Positions 16,873-25,895 of a stretch of 48,418 nt of DNA are shown here, piece after piece; position 1 is the first letter of the stretch; each line of letters begins with the position of its first letter. Made by a program: the position numbers and the translations under genes. The stretch comes from Alphaproteobacteria bacterium (GTDB lineage Bacteria > Pseudomonadota > Alphaproteobacteria > Micavibrionales > Micavibrionaceae): NCBI GenBank assembly GCA_003245575.1, contig QKCR01000076.1, positions 1 through 48,418 on the forward strand. The letters are read 5' to 3'. The notes beneath the pieces are model-generated. The model searched no databases. It had not been told where the DNA came from and was given only the letters and a program-made list of their open reading frames with translations.

Positions 16873-17253
16873 TTAAGCAGTCAGATCAGGAGAATGGGGA
16901 GGTGCAGTTTTAAGAATAAATTGCCCCGGAAAAAAGAGTTCATAAAGAAAGACAGAAGTCTCTGTTAAAACAGGCTCGAAAAACTCGGTCCTATACCAGA
17001 CCGTTTCACCGACATACGGGTCAGAAACGGAAATCGCAGCACTCAAAAAAGAAAACGGACAGCTTGGGGAAGCCTCGCTCCCGTCAGGCTGACCGCTTTC
17101 GTCAACATGGATTGTTTTGCTATCCAATCCGGAACAAATTGTAATCCAATCTCCACCGGATTTGAAATCAGGCATAAACCCAGCAGGCACACCTGCCCTG
17201 ATCGCAAAGATCAGAAGCAATAAAATTAGAATGCCTGCACGTTTATGGACCAT
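16873..17253 (-). CDS. DUF2946-family protein linked to copper receptor
   Basis: A 126-residue exported or membrane-anchored protein: hydrophobic N-terminus (about 6-24), then PAGFMPDF, WITICSGLDSKTIHVDESG and a Cys-Pro-Phe segment (SCPFSF). This matches the DUF2946 pattern of a G-F/Y-M-P-D motif, an I-C-x-G motif and a CPF/CPL motif. Such proteins usually sit next to TonB-dependent copper receptors and may bind copper, though function is not established. It starts 14 bases after the aspS stop and ends 34 bases before the receptor start, so it is probably in one operon with them. Confidence 0.75.
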   Translation of the reverse strand: MVHKRAGILILLLLIFAIRAGVPAGFMPDFKSGGDWITICSGLDSKTIHVDESGQPDGSEASPSCPFSFLSAAISVSDPYVGETVWYRTEFFEPVLTETSVFLYELFFPGQFILKTAPPHSPDLTA

Positions 17254-17267
17254 TGTTCGGGATACGC

Positions 17268-19181
17268 CTACGAAGCTGCCTGAATTTTTGGTTTACCCAA
17301 ATCAATCTTCAAATGCAAATCTTTAAGCTGCTGCTCAGAAGCTTCACTTGGAGATCCCATCATCTGGTCTTCATAAGCACCGTTCATGACAAACGCATAT
17401 ACTTCACGCAAGTTTGGCTCATCCGCGAGGATCATCACCATACGGTCAATCCCGAAAGCACAGCCACCGTGCGGAGGTGCGCCATATTGGAAGGCATTAA
17501 GCATCCCGCCGAATTTCTTCTCGAGGACCTCGCGATCATACCCTGCGATTGCGAACGCTTTCTCCATGATGTCAGGACGGTGGTTACGAATACCGCCCGA
17601 ACAAACTTCAAAGCCGTTACACACACAGTCATACTGGAAGGCTTTGATCTCAAGAGGATCAGAGTTGTTAAGGGCATCCAGACCACCTTGTGGCATAGAG
17701 AACGGGTTGTGAGAGAAATCAATCTGACCTGTCTTCTCGTTCATCTCATACATCGGGAAGTCCACAATCCAACAGAATTTGAACTGGGTGGTATCCAGCA
17801 AGCCCATATCTTCACAAATCTTGATACGTGCTTTACCGGCCATCGCAGCAGCTTTCGCAGGCTTGTCGCAAACAAAGAAAATCGCGTCACCTGCCTCCAT
17901 CTCCCCAACCTGGACAAGCATATCCAAGGCTTCAAGAGATAAAAACTTAGCGATTGGCCCTTTATAAGAATCACTTCTGAAGCAAGAACCAGTGAAATCC
18001 TTACCTCTGTAAAATTTTTCCAACTCCACTCGAGTACCGTCTTTTAGAATTTCTTCTACTGTTACAGGTCTCGCATTAGAATCAAGAGTAATATACCCAA
18101 GACCAGGAGCACCTTCACCACGCGCCCAATCATTGAGCTTATCAAAGAAGCTACGAGGACGATCCCCGACTTGTGGCGCACGAATAGCACGAACCACACC
18201 ACCAGCTTCAATCACAGATTTGAATGCATTGAATGTAACATCGTCACGTTTGAAAATTTCTGTGACATCACAGATCACCAGCGGGTTACGAAGATCAGGT
18301 TTATCACATCCGTATTTCATCATGGCTTCATCCCAAGTCAGGTGCGGCCATGGAGCTTGGGTTACGGCCTTCTTTTCACCGAGCCAATCGGAAAATTCTT
18401 CGAACATTCCGCCGACCACTTGTTCCATGGTCGAGAAAACATCACTTTGCTCGATAAAGGACATTTCAACGTCCAACTGATAAAATTCAGCCAAACGATC
18501 TGCACGCCCGTCTTCATCACGGAAACATGGAGCAATCTGGAAGTAACGGTCAAAACCGGACACCATCAACAATTGCTTAAATTGTTGTGGAGCTTGCGGT
18601 AAAGCATAGAATTTTCCGGGATGCAAACGGGATGGCACCAAATAGTCACGCGCCCCTTCAGGAGAAGACGCCGTCAAAATTGGAGTGTTGAACTCTTGGA
18701 ACCCTTGATCCCACATACGGCGACGGAGCGATGCAATCATGTTGTTACGCAGACGAACGCGTGAATGCATGCCTTCACGACGCAAATCAAGGAAACGGTA
18801 TTTCAAGCGAATATCTTCACCTGTTTGATCCGGTTCGGCAATCTGGAACGGAACGACTTCAGAACCGGACTGCAATTCTGCTGTCTGGATATAGACTTCA
18901 ATATCACCCGTCGGAAGTTTCGAGTTCGCAGTCCCATCCGCACGTTTCTTGACCTTACCTTCAATCGTGATAACGGACTCAACACGCCATTGCTCAACTT
19001 GTTTCAGAGCGGCGGAATCCTGATCAACCACACATTGGGTCACGCCATACGTATCCCGCAAATCGATAAACAACACGCCGCCATGGTCGCGCATACGAGC
19101 AATCCATCCGGAGAGTTTTACGATTTGGCCTTCATCAGACAGGCGCAACGCGCCGCAATTGTGGGAACGGTACTTATGCAT
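17268..19181 (-). CDS. aspS: Aspartyl-tRNA synthetase
   Basis: A class II synthetase charging tRNA with Asp in the cytoplasm. 637 residues: N-terminal OB anticodon-binding domain (about 1-110), catalytic core with motif 1, motif 2 ([23 protein letters not shown]), the bacterial GAD insertion (about 290-420) and motif 3 ([13 protein letters not shown]). In the OB domain the sequence MRDHGGVLF has His where discriminating enzymes such as E. coli have Leu; this is associated with non-discriminating AspRS that also makes Asp-tRNA(Asn), which would require GatCAB. That is inference. AAGG precedes the ATG; the promoter is at 19220-19248. Confidence 0.97.
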   Translation of the reverse strand: MHKYRSHNCGALRLSDEGQIVKLSGWIARMRDHGGVLFIDLRDTYGVTQCVVDQDSAALKQVEQWRVESVITIEGKVKKRADGTANSKLPTGDIEVYIQTAELQSGSEVVPFQIAEPDQTGEDIRLKYRFLDLRREGMHSRVRLRNNMIASLRRRMWDQGFQEFNTPILTASSPEGARDYLVPSRLHPGKFYALPQAPQQFKQLLMVSGFDRYFQIAPCFRDEDGRADRLAEFYQLDVEMSFIEQSDVFSTMEQVVGGMFEEFSDWLGEKKAVTQAPWPHLTWDEAMMKYGCDKPDLRNPLVICDVTEIFKRDDVTFNAFKSVIEAGGVVRAIRAPQVGDRPRSFFDKLNDWARGEGAPGLGYITLDSNARPVTVEEILKDGTRVELEKFYRGKDFTGSCFRSDSYKGPIAKFLSLEALDMLVQVGEMEAGDAIFFVCDKPAKAAAMAGKARIKICEDMGLLDTTQFKFCWIVDFPMYEMNEKTGQIDFSHNPFSMPQGGLDALNNSDPLEIKAFQYDCVCNGFEVCSGGIRNHRPDIMEKAFAIAGYDREVLEKKFGGMLNAFQYGAPPHGGCAFGIDRMVMILADEPNLREVYAFVMNGAYEDQMMGSPSEASEQQLKDLHLKIDLGKPKIQAAS

Positions 19182-19211
19182 AATTAACCTTTTCTATTCA
19201 AAAAATGCTTA

Positions 19212-19248
19212 CAGCCGCCTTTATAGCGGCTGACTACCTGATTTCCAA
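19212..19248 (-). promoter_or_regulatory. aspS promoter with inverted repeat around the -10
   Basis: Minus strand: TTGGAA (complement of 19243-19248), a 17-base spacer and TATAAA (complement of 19220-19225). The -10 lies exactly in the loop of a 7-bp inverted repeat, CAGCCGC (19212-19218) and GCGGCTG (19226-19232). This could be an operator or a chance stem. The tRNA-Leu promoter in this window has a similar CGGCTATAA context, so part of the left arm may be ordinary -10 flanking sequence. Confidence 0.6.
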
Positions 19249-19443
19249 TGGTTTTTTCCCTACAATCGACCACTTTTAGCGGGAAAATCAATAAACGACC
19301 CTATTCTTGTGCATTGCGACAATCTGACTAGGACTCTAGCTTGATTTTTTCTTGAAATCCCTTGGGTTTTAACGCATTCTAAAAATATATTGCACTGCAC
19401 ATTTTTCGTAAAAATGAGCAAATCGGTCAAAAAAGAGGACGAA

Positions 19444-19812
19444 ATGAAGACAGAAACATTAAACATCACCCCAAATACCATAACCCCGCTCAAAGCGCAT
19501 CGCTTGATCGAAAAAACGGTCACGGTCGAGCAAGGTCACCTGAATGTGGAAGTCGGTGAACATATTTACATCCTGACAGCTGGCCAAAACATCACTATTC
19601 CACGTGGCGTTCCGTTTGCTTATGCAAACTTGTCACCAAGTCTGACAAAAATTTCTGAGACCGTGGATGCCGTAGCCGTAAATGACGACACCAAGCTCTA
19701 TGCCGATGAAACAGGCGCAACCTATATCGAGAATGCAGCCCCATCGACCCAGATTTCCATGTCCTTGTACCAAGGACTGGCAGATATGCGTATCCACCAA
19801 GACGCAGCCTAA
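19444..19812 (+). CDS. Small cupin-fold protein
   Basis: A 122-residue soluble protein. The middle, VTVEQGHLNVEVGEHIYILT then AGQNITIPRGVPFAYANLS, has the strand-turn pattern of a cupin (H-x-G-turn with PRG-x-P-F), but the usual His metal ligands are mostly missing, so it may not bind metal. Substrate unknown. The start at 19444 has AGAGGA four bases upstream; an in-frame extension to 19390 has no such signal. It is a single gene with its own terminator. Confidence 0.75.
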   Translation: MKTETLNITPNTITPLKAHRLIEKTVTVEQGHLNVEVGEHIYILTAGQNITIPRGVPFAYANLSPSLTKISETVDAVAVNDDTKLYADETGATYIENAAPSTQISMSLYQGLADMRIHQDAA

Positions 19813-19825
19813 CTGCCCCGAAATA

Positions 19826-19845
19826 GAATTTCTGCGTAGAAATTC
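19826..19845 (+). repeat. Small inverted repeat before the terminator
   Basis: GAATTTCT (19826-19833) and AGAAATTC (19838-19845) form a perfect 8-bp stem with loop GCGT. It lies just upstream of the main terminator; part of it (TTCTGCGTA) is also directly repeated. Confidence 0.4.
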
Positions 19846-19853
19846 TGCGTAAG

Positions 19854-19879
19854 AACCCCGCCGCGAGCGGGGTTTTTTT
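19854..19879 (+). terminator. Intrinsic terminator of the cupin gene
   Basis: AACCCCGC (19854-19861) pairs with GCGGGGTT (19867-19874) around a 5-base loop, followed by a T run to 19879. Confidence 0.92.
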
Positions 19880-19965
19880 ATATATTTGAGAAAAAGTTCC
19901 AAGGAATTCCGCACTAATGACGTCTTAATAAAAACACCTTAAGATAAATGACGTGCGGGGAGAAA

Positions 19966-21183
19966 ATGGAGCAACCAACCGAACAAAAGAAAAACAATAA
20001 ACCCATGATAGCAGCACTGCTATTCTTGGTACTCTGGTTTATCGGAGGCGTGGGTTATTTTACGTTTCCGGTCCCCTCACCTGAGCCACCTTGCATATTC
20101 AGTCATGAAGCCATGGCATCACGCACAACACCAGCAAAAGAACTTTGGTCTCACAAAACCCATGGGCAAGTTTTATCGAACCCGGTTTTTGTAGGGGATT
20201 TAATTGTTTATGGAACACTCAACGGCAAGCTGGTGGCCATTTCATCCTCAACAGGCTTAATAAACTGGCAACATGACTTTAACGCTCCTCTCTTTGCCAT
20301 CACCAGCGGCGAAGCAGGAACTATTTACGCGGGAACAGGTCTTCACTTTGATACACAATCCCTTCTCATCTCGGTCAACGCAAAAGACGGTAAAATCAAT
20401 TGGCAAACCGAACTCCCCGGCCATTTGGAAGAACCACCTGTCCTCGACATAAAAAAACATCGTCTATGGACCAGCGGCGGCCCGAGCGGGCTTTGGGAAA
20501 TTGATACAAGAGACGGATCAAAAATCAGAAATATTGCTCTAGGTCACGCCGACACCACGGCCCTACACTATAACCACGTTCTTTATGCCCCTTTCCAAAA
20601 CGGCGAAGACAAAATCGACAGCACATTCTATGCTATAAATGCGAGTACAGGATCAACAATCTGGAACCTGCCGCTTCAAGGCCAGCCTTGGGCAACACCA
20701 ATCTTGAACAAATATAAAAACAAAATCCTGACCAATACAGGGATCGGGCAAATCGGCGCGCGCCGTGCCAGTGATCGCGGATGGGCGCAAGCCATATCGC
20801 TGGACGGCAAGCTGATCTGGGAAACAGAACTGCCCGATATGGCCCTTGCCCCAAATATATACATCCCTAAGAATGATATGATTATCTACACCTGCAAAAA
20901 CGGAGAGCTCGTCGCGCTCAATGCCGAGACAGGTGAAAAAATTTGGGCGAACAAAGTCACAACTGAATTCAGATCCGAAGCCATTGCTCTTGATAACAGT
21001 TTAACGCCAACCATAGCAGCCCTCTCTGTTGACGGAACGCTCACAGTCCATGAAATACAACATGGTCAAATACTGTGGAGCCGACCAATGCATGAAGACG
21101 GTCCATCCTCGCCGGCAATAAAAAATAATCTTCTGATCGTGCCGACTGTTTTCTCAATCAACGCACTTAAATTCGAATTTTAG
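19966..21183 (+). CDS. Membrane-anchored PQQ-like beta-propeller protein
   Basis: About 405 residues: one N-terminal membrane helix (about 14-38), then a periplasmic beta-propeller built of repeats of the type G-x-L-x-A-L/I-x-x-x-T-G-x-x-x-W (for example LNGKLVAISSSTGLINW and NGELVALNAETGEKIW). Six to seven blades are visible. Such propellers are often scaffolds (BamB) or bind quinone cofactors in dehydrogenases; no dehydrogenase motif is present. The start at 19966 follows GGGGAG; 18 bases upstream is an alternative ATG (19948). The dolichol-kinase-like gene follows after 11 bases, so the two probably form an operon. Confidence 0.82.
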   Translation: MEQPTEQKKNNKPMIAALLFLVLWFIGGVGYFTFPVPSPEPPCIFSHEAMASRTTPAKELWSHKTHGQVLSNPVFVGDLIVYGTLNGKLVAISSSTGLINWQHDFNAPLFAITSGEAGTIYAGTGLHFDTQSLLISVNAKDGKINWQTELPGHLEEPPVLDIKKHRLWTSGGPSGLWEIDTRDGSKIRNIALGHADTTALHYNHVLYAPFQNGEDKIDSTFYAINASTGSTIWNLPLQGQPWATPILNKYKNKILTNTGIGQIGARRASDRGWAQAISLDGKLIWETELPDMALAPNIYIPKNDMIIYTCKNGELVALNAETGEKIWANKVTTEFRSEAIALDNSLTPTIAALSVDGTLTVHEIQHGQILWSRPMHEDGPSSPAIKNNLLIVPTVFSINALKFEF

Positions 21184-21194
21184 GGGGACGTATC

Positions 21195-22127
21195 ATGCCA
21201 AAACAACACGCGCCCCTCCTCATTTTAATTCTAACGTTGACGATAATTTATACGTCGCCTGCACAGGCGCTTATTGCAGGCGGTTGCGGAACAGGCTGCG
21301 CAAACAATCTAAGCCCTGTTGATCCTAAAAGCTTCCTAGACATCCTAACAACTTTCCTGATCTATCAAGGAGTCATTACGCTCATATTCTACATCTCCGG
21401 ATATATTTTCGGACGCAGAGTAGAGGCGGGAAAACTCACTGCAAATATCAGTCGTAAATTTGTCTGCCTCACAACATTTCTTGCAAGCTTTGCCAATTCA
21501 ATTCTGATGAGCAACAGCTCAGGCAGCTCATCTCATCCTATTTTTATTATCTTAGGACTATTCGCACTGCTATTAATGCTGGCAACTCTCAAAGAAAATA
21601 TGCGCTTGCGCTTTCCGTTCTTGAGAACAGTTTTTTCCTCCATTAATCGTCCCGAAGATGCACCTCACACGCTCAAATGGTTGAGCACCGAAGCCATCGC
21701 TACAACAACAATCATTCTGATCTTCAACATCATTCTGGCCAAATATGTTTTACCCCACAGCATGACATCCCCAGCCATGCTATCAACAATTATGCTTATA
21801 CCTATTTTCGCATCGGGATTAGGAGATTCCTTTGCAGAAATCGTCGGAAAGAAATGGGGCAAACATCCCTATCAAACAACAGCACTCTTTACCGATAAAA
21901 AATACACACGGACCATAGAAGGCAGCGCAACGGTATTTGCCATCACCCTGATAACAGGACTATGTGTGGCTTATATGCAAAGCTACCATACACCTGAATT
22001 TTTCTGGAAAGCCGTCTATTTTCTTCCCCTGACTTTAACAATTGCCGAAGCAAAATCACCGCATACTTGGGACAACCCGTTTCTGTATCTGACAGGTTAT
22101 CTGACAATTGTCATTTGCCTAATGTGA
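21195..22127 (+). CDS. Dolichol/phytol kinase-like membrane protein
   Basis: 310 residues, multi-pass. An N-terminal signal-like helix with a Cys-containing loop (GGCGTGCAN) is followed by about seven membrane helices. The segment GLGDSFAEIVGKKWGKHPY and then KKYTRTIEGSATVF matches the CTP-binding region of the dolichol kinase (SEC59) / phytol kinase (VTE5) / CDP-diglyceride synthetase-like family (GD-x-x-A-x-x-x-G and K-x-x-E-G-S/T). Phosphorylation of a polyprenol or similar lipid alcohol is the likely reaction; the substrate is unknown. GGGGG eight bases before the ATG supports the start. Coupled with the upstream beta-propeller. Confidence 0.7.
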   Translation: MPKQHAPLLILILTLTIIYTSPAQALIAGGCGTGCANNLSPVDPKSFLDILTTFLIYQGVITLIFYISGYIFGRRVEAGKLTANISRKFVCLTTFLASFANSILMSNSSGSSSHPIFIILGLFALLLMLATLKENMRLRFPFLRTVFSSINRPEDAPHTLKWLSTEAIATTTIILIFNIILAKYVLPHSMTSPAMLSTIMLIPIFASGLGDSFAEIVGKKWGKHPYQTTALFTDKKYTRTIEGSATVFAITLITGLCVAYMQSYHTPEFFWKAVYFLPLTLTIAEAKSPHTWDNPFLYLTGYLTIVICLM

Positions 22128-22204
22128 CCGATTTAGGGTAAAATCTTTACATAAGATAAATAATCCCTATTTCTTTCTGTGTCGCACTGGGGTAAACAAC
22201 CTGC

Positions 22205-23365
22205 ATGACTTTGATAACCACCAATTCCGAACTCCAGAGCTTTTGTAACTCTCTCTCAAATGCCCCGTTTATTACGGTGGATACGGAATTTTTGCGCGAA
22301 AAAACATACTACGCGAAACTCTGCCTGATCCAGATTTCAGGCCCGGATAAAGACGCACGTGCCATTGATGTCCTCTCTGATGAAGAAGAGCTCGACCTCA
22401 CCCCTGTTTGGGAATTGATGAATAATAAGAAAATTCTCAAAGTTTTCCATGCGGCACGGCAAGATCTCGAAATCATCTACAACCTGTCAGGAAAAATCCC
22501 TACACCATTGTATGACACGCAAATCGCAGCCATGGTCTGTGGATATGGTGAACAGGCAGGTTACGAAGCATTGGTTACAAGCATTTGCAAAATTAAAGTA
22601 GACAAATCCAGCCAGTTCACAGATTGGTCACATCGTCCTTTGAGCAAAAAACAATTAAACTATGCCCTGGCAGACGTCACGCACTTGGTCGACATTTATG
22701 AACATCTCGAAGACCAGTTAACCAGTAAGAATCGTCAGAACTGGGTAGCTGAAGAGGTCGAGGCCTTGACCGACATCAGCCTCTATAAAATTGACCCGAA
22801 TGAAACATGGCGACGCTTGAAAATCAGATCGGCAAAGCCGAAAGATCTGGCCGTATTAAAAGAGCTCTCGGCATGGCGTGAAACCGAAGCCCAGAAACGG
22901 GATGTTCCTAGAGCACGTATCCTCAAAGACGAAACACTTCTTGATTTGGCATTCCAAAAACCTCTGACGGAGACAGACCTCGCAAGAATTCGAGGCATCT
23001 CTGCTGACATGGCGCGCGGAAAATTCGGCAAACTGATTTTGGAAGTTGTTAATCGTGGCGTATCTATTCCCGAGAAAGATTATCCGGAACTGGAAGCCAA
23101 AAAACCGCTTCCCCCTAAACTAGCCCCAGCTCTTGAAATGCTCAAAATGTTACTCAAGATTAAATCAGCAGAAAACGATGTTGCAGCCAAGCTGATCGCC
23201 TCCTCATCCGATCTTGAAGACTATGTTCAAAGTCCGGACGACGAGCATCTGTTACGCAATGGCTGGAGGTTCGAAATTTTCGGCAAAGATGCTGCCAAAA
23301 TGCTGGACGGAAAACTGGGACTAACGATCCACAAGAGCAAAATCCGTCAAATCGAGTTGGAATAA
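22205..23365 (+). CDS. rnd: Ribonuclease D
   Basis: A 3'-to-5' exoribonuclease of the DEDD family that trims tRNA 3' ends. The exonuclease domain (about 1-170) has Exo I VDTEFLRE (Asp and Glu), Exo II FHAARQDLEII and Exo III YALADVTHLVDIY with the Tyr and Asp. One HRDC domain (about 205-290) and a C-terminal helical region follow. 386 residues is normal. The aspS neighbourhood is a common location in alphaproteobacteria, although here four genes lie between. The ribosome binding site is weak. Confidence 0.95.
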   Translation: MTLITTNSELQSFCNSLSNAPFITVDTEFLREKTYYAKLCLIQISGPDKDARAIDVLSDEEELDLTPVWELMNNKKILKVFHAARQDLEIIYNLSGKIPTPLYDTQIAAMVCGYGEQAGYEALVTSICKIKVDKSSQFTDWSHRPLSKKQLNYALADVTHLVDIYEHLEDQLTSKNRQNWVAEEVEALTDISLYKIDPNETWRRLKIRSAKPKDLAVLKELSAWRETEAQKRDVPRARILKDETLLDLAFQKPLTETDLARIRGISADMARGKFGKLILEVVNRGVSIPEKDYPELEAKKPLPPKLAPALEMLKMLLKIKSAENDVAAKLIASSSDLEDYVQSPDDEHLLRNGWRFEIFGKDAAKMLDGKLGLTIHKSKIRQIELE

Positions 23366-23488
23366 CGTACCCCCCAGAAAAGCAGGCATTTCTGTCGGTT
23401 AAGAGCTTGTTAAAGCCACAATGGTATCTTATTTCATAGATAACTCCGTCTTGCGGGGAAAAATACGCATCAAAAACGTTAACCTTAT

Positions 23489-24268
23489 ATGAACATGACT
23501 TTAGGCTTACGCATGATCCCTCACACTCATTTCACAACAAAGATCATCTGCCTGACTCTGCTGATAATGGCAGGCTTGTCATGCTCCATTCCGTCCGCAA
23601 AGGCAAATGGGTTGATGAACCCGCGTAACATCTCTAACTATGCCGGACCGGAGTATAATTTTGACTATTTTAAGGACATGTCGATTGCAGAATTCAAATT
23701 GATGATGACCGAAGAAGAAGTGCGTGAAATTGTCAAACAAGAAGGCTGGTCTGGAGGCTGGGTAGACAACAGCGTCCCTCCGCCTGAAACAATTGAAACA
23801 ACCGGATACACATTTAAAAAAGGAACAGATCAGATTATTTCTCTGTATCGCTATAAAACCGCGGACGATGACAGCTATAAAATCTATGCAATAGAATTTG
23901 CAAAAAAATTCCCTGCCACTCAGAACACGGACATCCTTGTACAAAGATTGCTGGAGAAATACGGCGAACCTACAAATATCAAAAGAGACGGAACCAATAT
24001 CGTCTTCGAATATAGCCCTGACAACAAAATGTCGGGTGTCAGAGATTGCCAAACCATTTCACAACAAAAACAACCCAAATGTTTCCTATATGTAACGTGG
24101 CTAAAAGGTCCGCGCATGACAATCAAGATCAGTCGCAAAGGCCTTGAAATGGTTTTGGAAAATGAAAACGAAGCCTTAACGAGCCAAACGACCATCAATG
24201 CACGAAAAGGTATTTTCGCAGAACAGATGAAAAAACGTGCAGCCGAGAATTTCAATCTGGACTTCTAA
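23489..24268 (+). CDS. Exported protein of unknown function
   Basis: 259 residues. The N-terminus has a hydrophobic stretch (about 18-32) followed by LSCSIPSAKANG. Cleavage by signal peptidase I after SAKA is more likely than lipidation, since the Cys context is a poor lipobox. The mature part is mixed alpha/beta with a repeated pattern of a charged strand and a helix (LLEKYGEPTNIKRDG), a Cys pair (DCQTISQQKQPKCFLYV) that could form a disulfide, and a charged C-terminal helix. I do not recognise the family. It lies between rnd and a SapC gene, same strand, with its own spacing of 120 bases. Confidence 0.75.
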   Translation: MNMTLGLRMIPHTHFTTKIICLTLLIMAGLSCSIPSAKANGLMNPRNISNYAGPEYNFDYFKDMSIAEFKLMMTEEEVREIVKQEGWSGGWVDNSVPPPETIETTGYTFKKGTDQIISLYRYKTADDDSYKIYAIEFAKKFPATQNTDILVQRLLEKYGEPTNIKRDGTNIVFEYSPDNKMSGVRDCQTISQQKQPKCFLYVTWLKGPRMTIKISRKGLEMVLENENEALTSQTTINARKGIFAEQMKKRAAENFNLDF

Positions 24269-24397
24269 AAATTCGGCACTATAACCTACACACACGTGCC
24301 GCAATTTGCCCAATTTTTGACTTTCCCTATTGCCTGAACAAGGCTAGAATACAGGCACCATGTTTGACACCCACCCCCTAACCGGATCGACCAGACT

Positions 24398-25135
24398 ATG
24401 ACCACTGAAAAAGCCCCAATGCCGCTCTTTTACAAAAAACCGGAACCACTGGATGCAAACAAACACAAGACACTGGCCTTGAAAAAGGAATTTGGTCTGT
24501 TTTTCACCAAAGACGTCAATGCTGTTCCGATCACCATGATCGAGATGCCGCAAATCTGTCACCACTACCCGATAGCCTTCAGCCCGGACAAAAATGCGAC
24601 ACCGGTCGCTATTCTGGGTCTGCGCGATAACGAAAACCTGTTTCTGGACGATAACGGCCAATGGGAACCGATGACCTACATCCCATCCTACATTCGTCGC
24701 TACCCGTTTATCTTTTCGGAAAATCCACAAAATGACCAATTGGTCCTGTGCGTAGATGCGGACACAAATATTGTTGAAGAAAACGGAGAGCAACGCTTCT
24801 TTACGGATGACGGAACGGCAACAGCCCTCTCGAAAAATGCTTTGGAATTCTGCAAATCCTATCACGCAGCAGCCCATCAGACGACCGACATGGGAAAATT
24901 CCTGAGTGACGCCGGATTGCTGGTTGAAAGAACCGCAGAAATCATGGCGCCAAACGGTAAGAAAATTAATTTCTCGGGATTCCGTATAATAGACGAAGCC
25001 AAATTGGCAGAGCTGGATGACAAAACATTCCTGGAACTGCGCAAAAAAGGCTTCCTGCCCTTCATTTACGCGCATCTATTCTCTGGCGCCCAATGGCAAA
25101 AATTGACGGCTTTGCTTGCCAAACGCATGAAATAG
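24398..25135 (+). CDS. SapC-family protein
   Basis: A 245-residue soluble protein matching the SapC family, first named next to an S-layer gene of Campylobacter and frequent in proteobacteria. Typical features: PLFYKKPEPLDANKHKTLALK at the start, the ICHHYPIAF segment, a G-L-x-x-x-E-N-L-F-L-D motif, W-x-P-x-Y-I-P-x-Y-I-R-R-Y-P-F, and a C-terminal L-x-x-K-G-F-L-x-x-I-Y-A-H-L-F-S. The biochemical role is not established. TAGAAT about 50 bases upstream could be a -10. Confidence 0.88.
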   Translation: MTTEKAPMPLFYKKPEPLDANKHKTLALKKEFGLFFTKDVNAVPITMIEMPQICHHYPIAFSPDKNATPVAILGLRDNENLFLDDNGQWEPMTYIPSYIRRYPFIFSENPQNDQLVLCVDADTNIVEENGEQRFFTDDGTATALSKNALEFCKSYHAAAHQTTDMGKFLSDAGLLVERTAEIMAPNGKKINFSGFRIIDEAKLAELDDKTFLELRKKGFLPFIYAHLFSGAQWQKLTALLAKRMK

Positions 25136-25155
25136 CTCAATAAACCGCTATAAAA

Positions 25156-25179
25156 GAAATAATAATACACAATTATTTC
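25156..25179 (+). repeat. AT-rich inverted repeat
   Basis: GAAATAAT (25156-25163) and ATTATTTC (25172-25179) pair around an 8-base loop, 20 bases after the sapC stop. There is no T run after it, so termination is uncertain. Confidence 0.35.
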
Positions 25180-25283
25180 ATCCCCTTGGACGGGAAAACT
25201 TGAAACTGCACTTGAGAATGTGCTAACTCATCCCCATTCCAAATTTATATATAATGTGCCGAACCATACCAAGGGGGTGTTCT

Positions 25284-25853
25284 ATGGCAAAAGTGAATGT
25301 TGCGAAAGCATCAGACCTGACAGGGAAATCAAAATCCACCATTCAACGTGCTTTGAAATCCGGTCGTCTGTCTTTTAGCGTCAATGATGCCGGTGACAAA
25401 GAAATCGATACATCAGAACTCGAACGTGTTTATGGAGCATTTCCTCCGAAAGTAGATGCAGAAGCTGCAATCCGCGCAGAGCTACAAAAAGCTCAGGACA
25501 TGTTGGAAATGGAACGCGTCAAAATGCGTTGCCGCTCTTTAGAAGATCAATTGCACATGACCGAGAGTCAATTGGACGATATGCGTGACCAACGCGATCA
25601 ATGGCAAAAACAAGCCCAACAATTGATGATCACCAACCAGACATCCCAAAAACAAGCTGAAGAGCTGAAACAGGAAATTCGTGAACGCGAAGCCCGCGAA
25701 CGCGAAGCCCGCAAACGTCGTATGGAAGAGCGCATGAAAGTGATGCAAGCCCATAACGAAAATGCATCATCCGAGCCAATTTACGGCAACGAAGAATCGA
25801 TGCCGATCTGGGCCAAGATCAAAGATACCATCAACAAAATCCGGGCAGCGTAA
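25284..25853 (+). CDS. HTH plus coiled-coil protein, KfrA/plasmid-protein-like
   Basis: 189 residues. An N-terminal helix-turn-helix (about 3-40; VAKASDLTGKSKSTIQRALKS) is followed by a short beta hairpin ending in IDTSELERVYG, then a long coiled coil (about 60-155) rich in Glu, Arg and Gln. The head resembles small HTH proteins found on alphaproteobacterial plasmids, and the layout resembles KfrA-type proteins; both are impressions, not assignments. The coiled coil contains a 15-base tandem repeat encoding REREAREREAR. The start at 25284 has AGGGGGTG just upstream. The stop codon lies in the terminator loop. Confidence 0.8.
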   Translation: MAKVNVAKASDLTGKSKSTIQRALKSGRLSFSVNDAGDKEIDTSELERVYGAFPPKVDAEAAIRAELQKAQDMLEMERVKMRCRSLEDQLHMTESQLDDMRDQRDQWQKQAQQLMITNQTSQKQAEELKQEIREREAREREARKRRMEERMKVMQAHNENASSEPIYGNEESMPIWAKIKDTINKIRAA

Positions 25854-25870
25854 GCTTCCCGTTTTTTTTT
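25842..25870 (+). terminator. Intrinsic terminator containing the stop codon
   Basis: CGGG (25842-25845) and AGC (25847-25849) pair with GCT (25854-25856) and CCCG (25858-25861), with one internal mismatch and a GTAA loop, followed by nine T (25862-25870). The TAA stop codon of the HTH gene is in the loop. Confidence 0.85.
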
Positions 25871-25895
25871 CGCGCCTCTCTCATAGGATTTTTCT

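Noticed and set aside
17253-17942. Plus-strand ORF of 229 codons within aspS
   Set aside because: It is antisense to aspS, whose protein is unmistakable; codon bias creates long reverse frames here.
23375-23394. CAGAAA/TTTCTG hairpin after rnd as a terminator
   Set aside because: The stem is only six A/T-rich pairs and no T run follows.
24344-25075. Minus-strand ORF of 243 codons
   Set aside because: It is antisense to the SapC-family gene, which has a recognised product.
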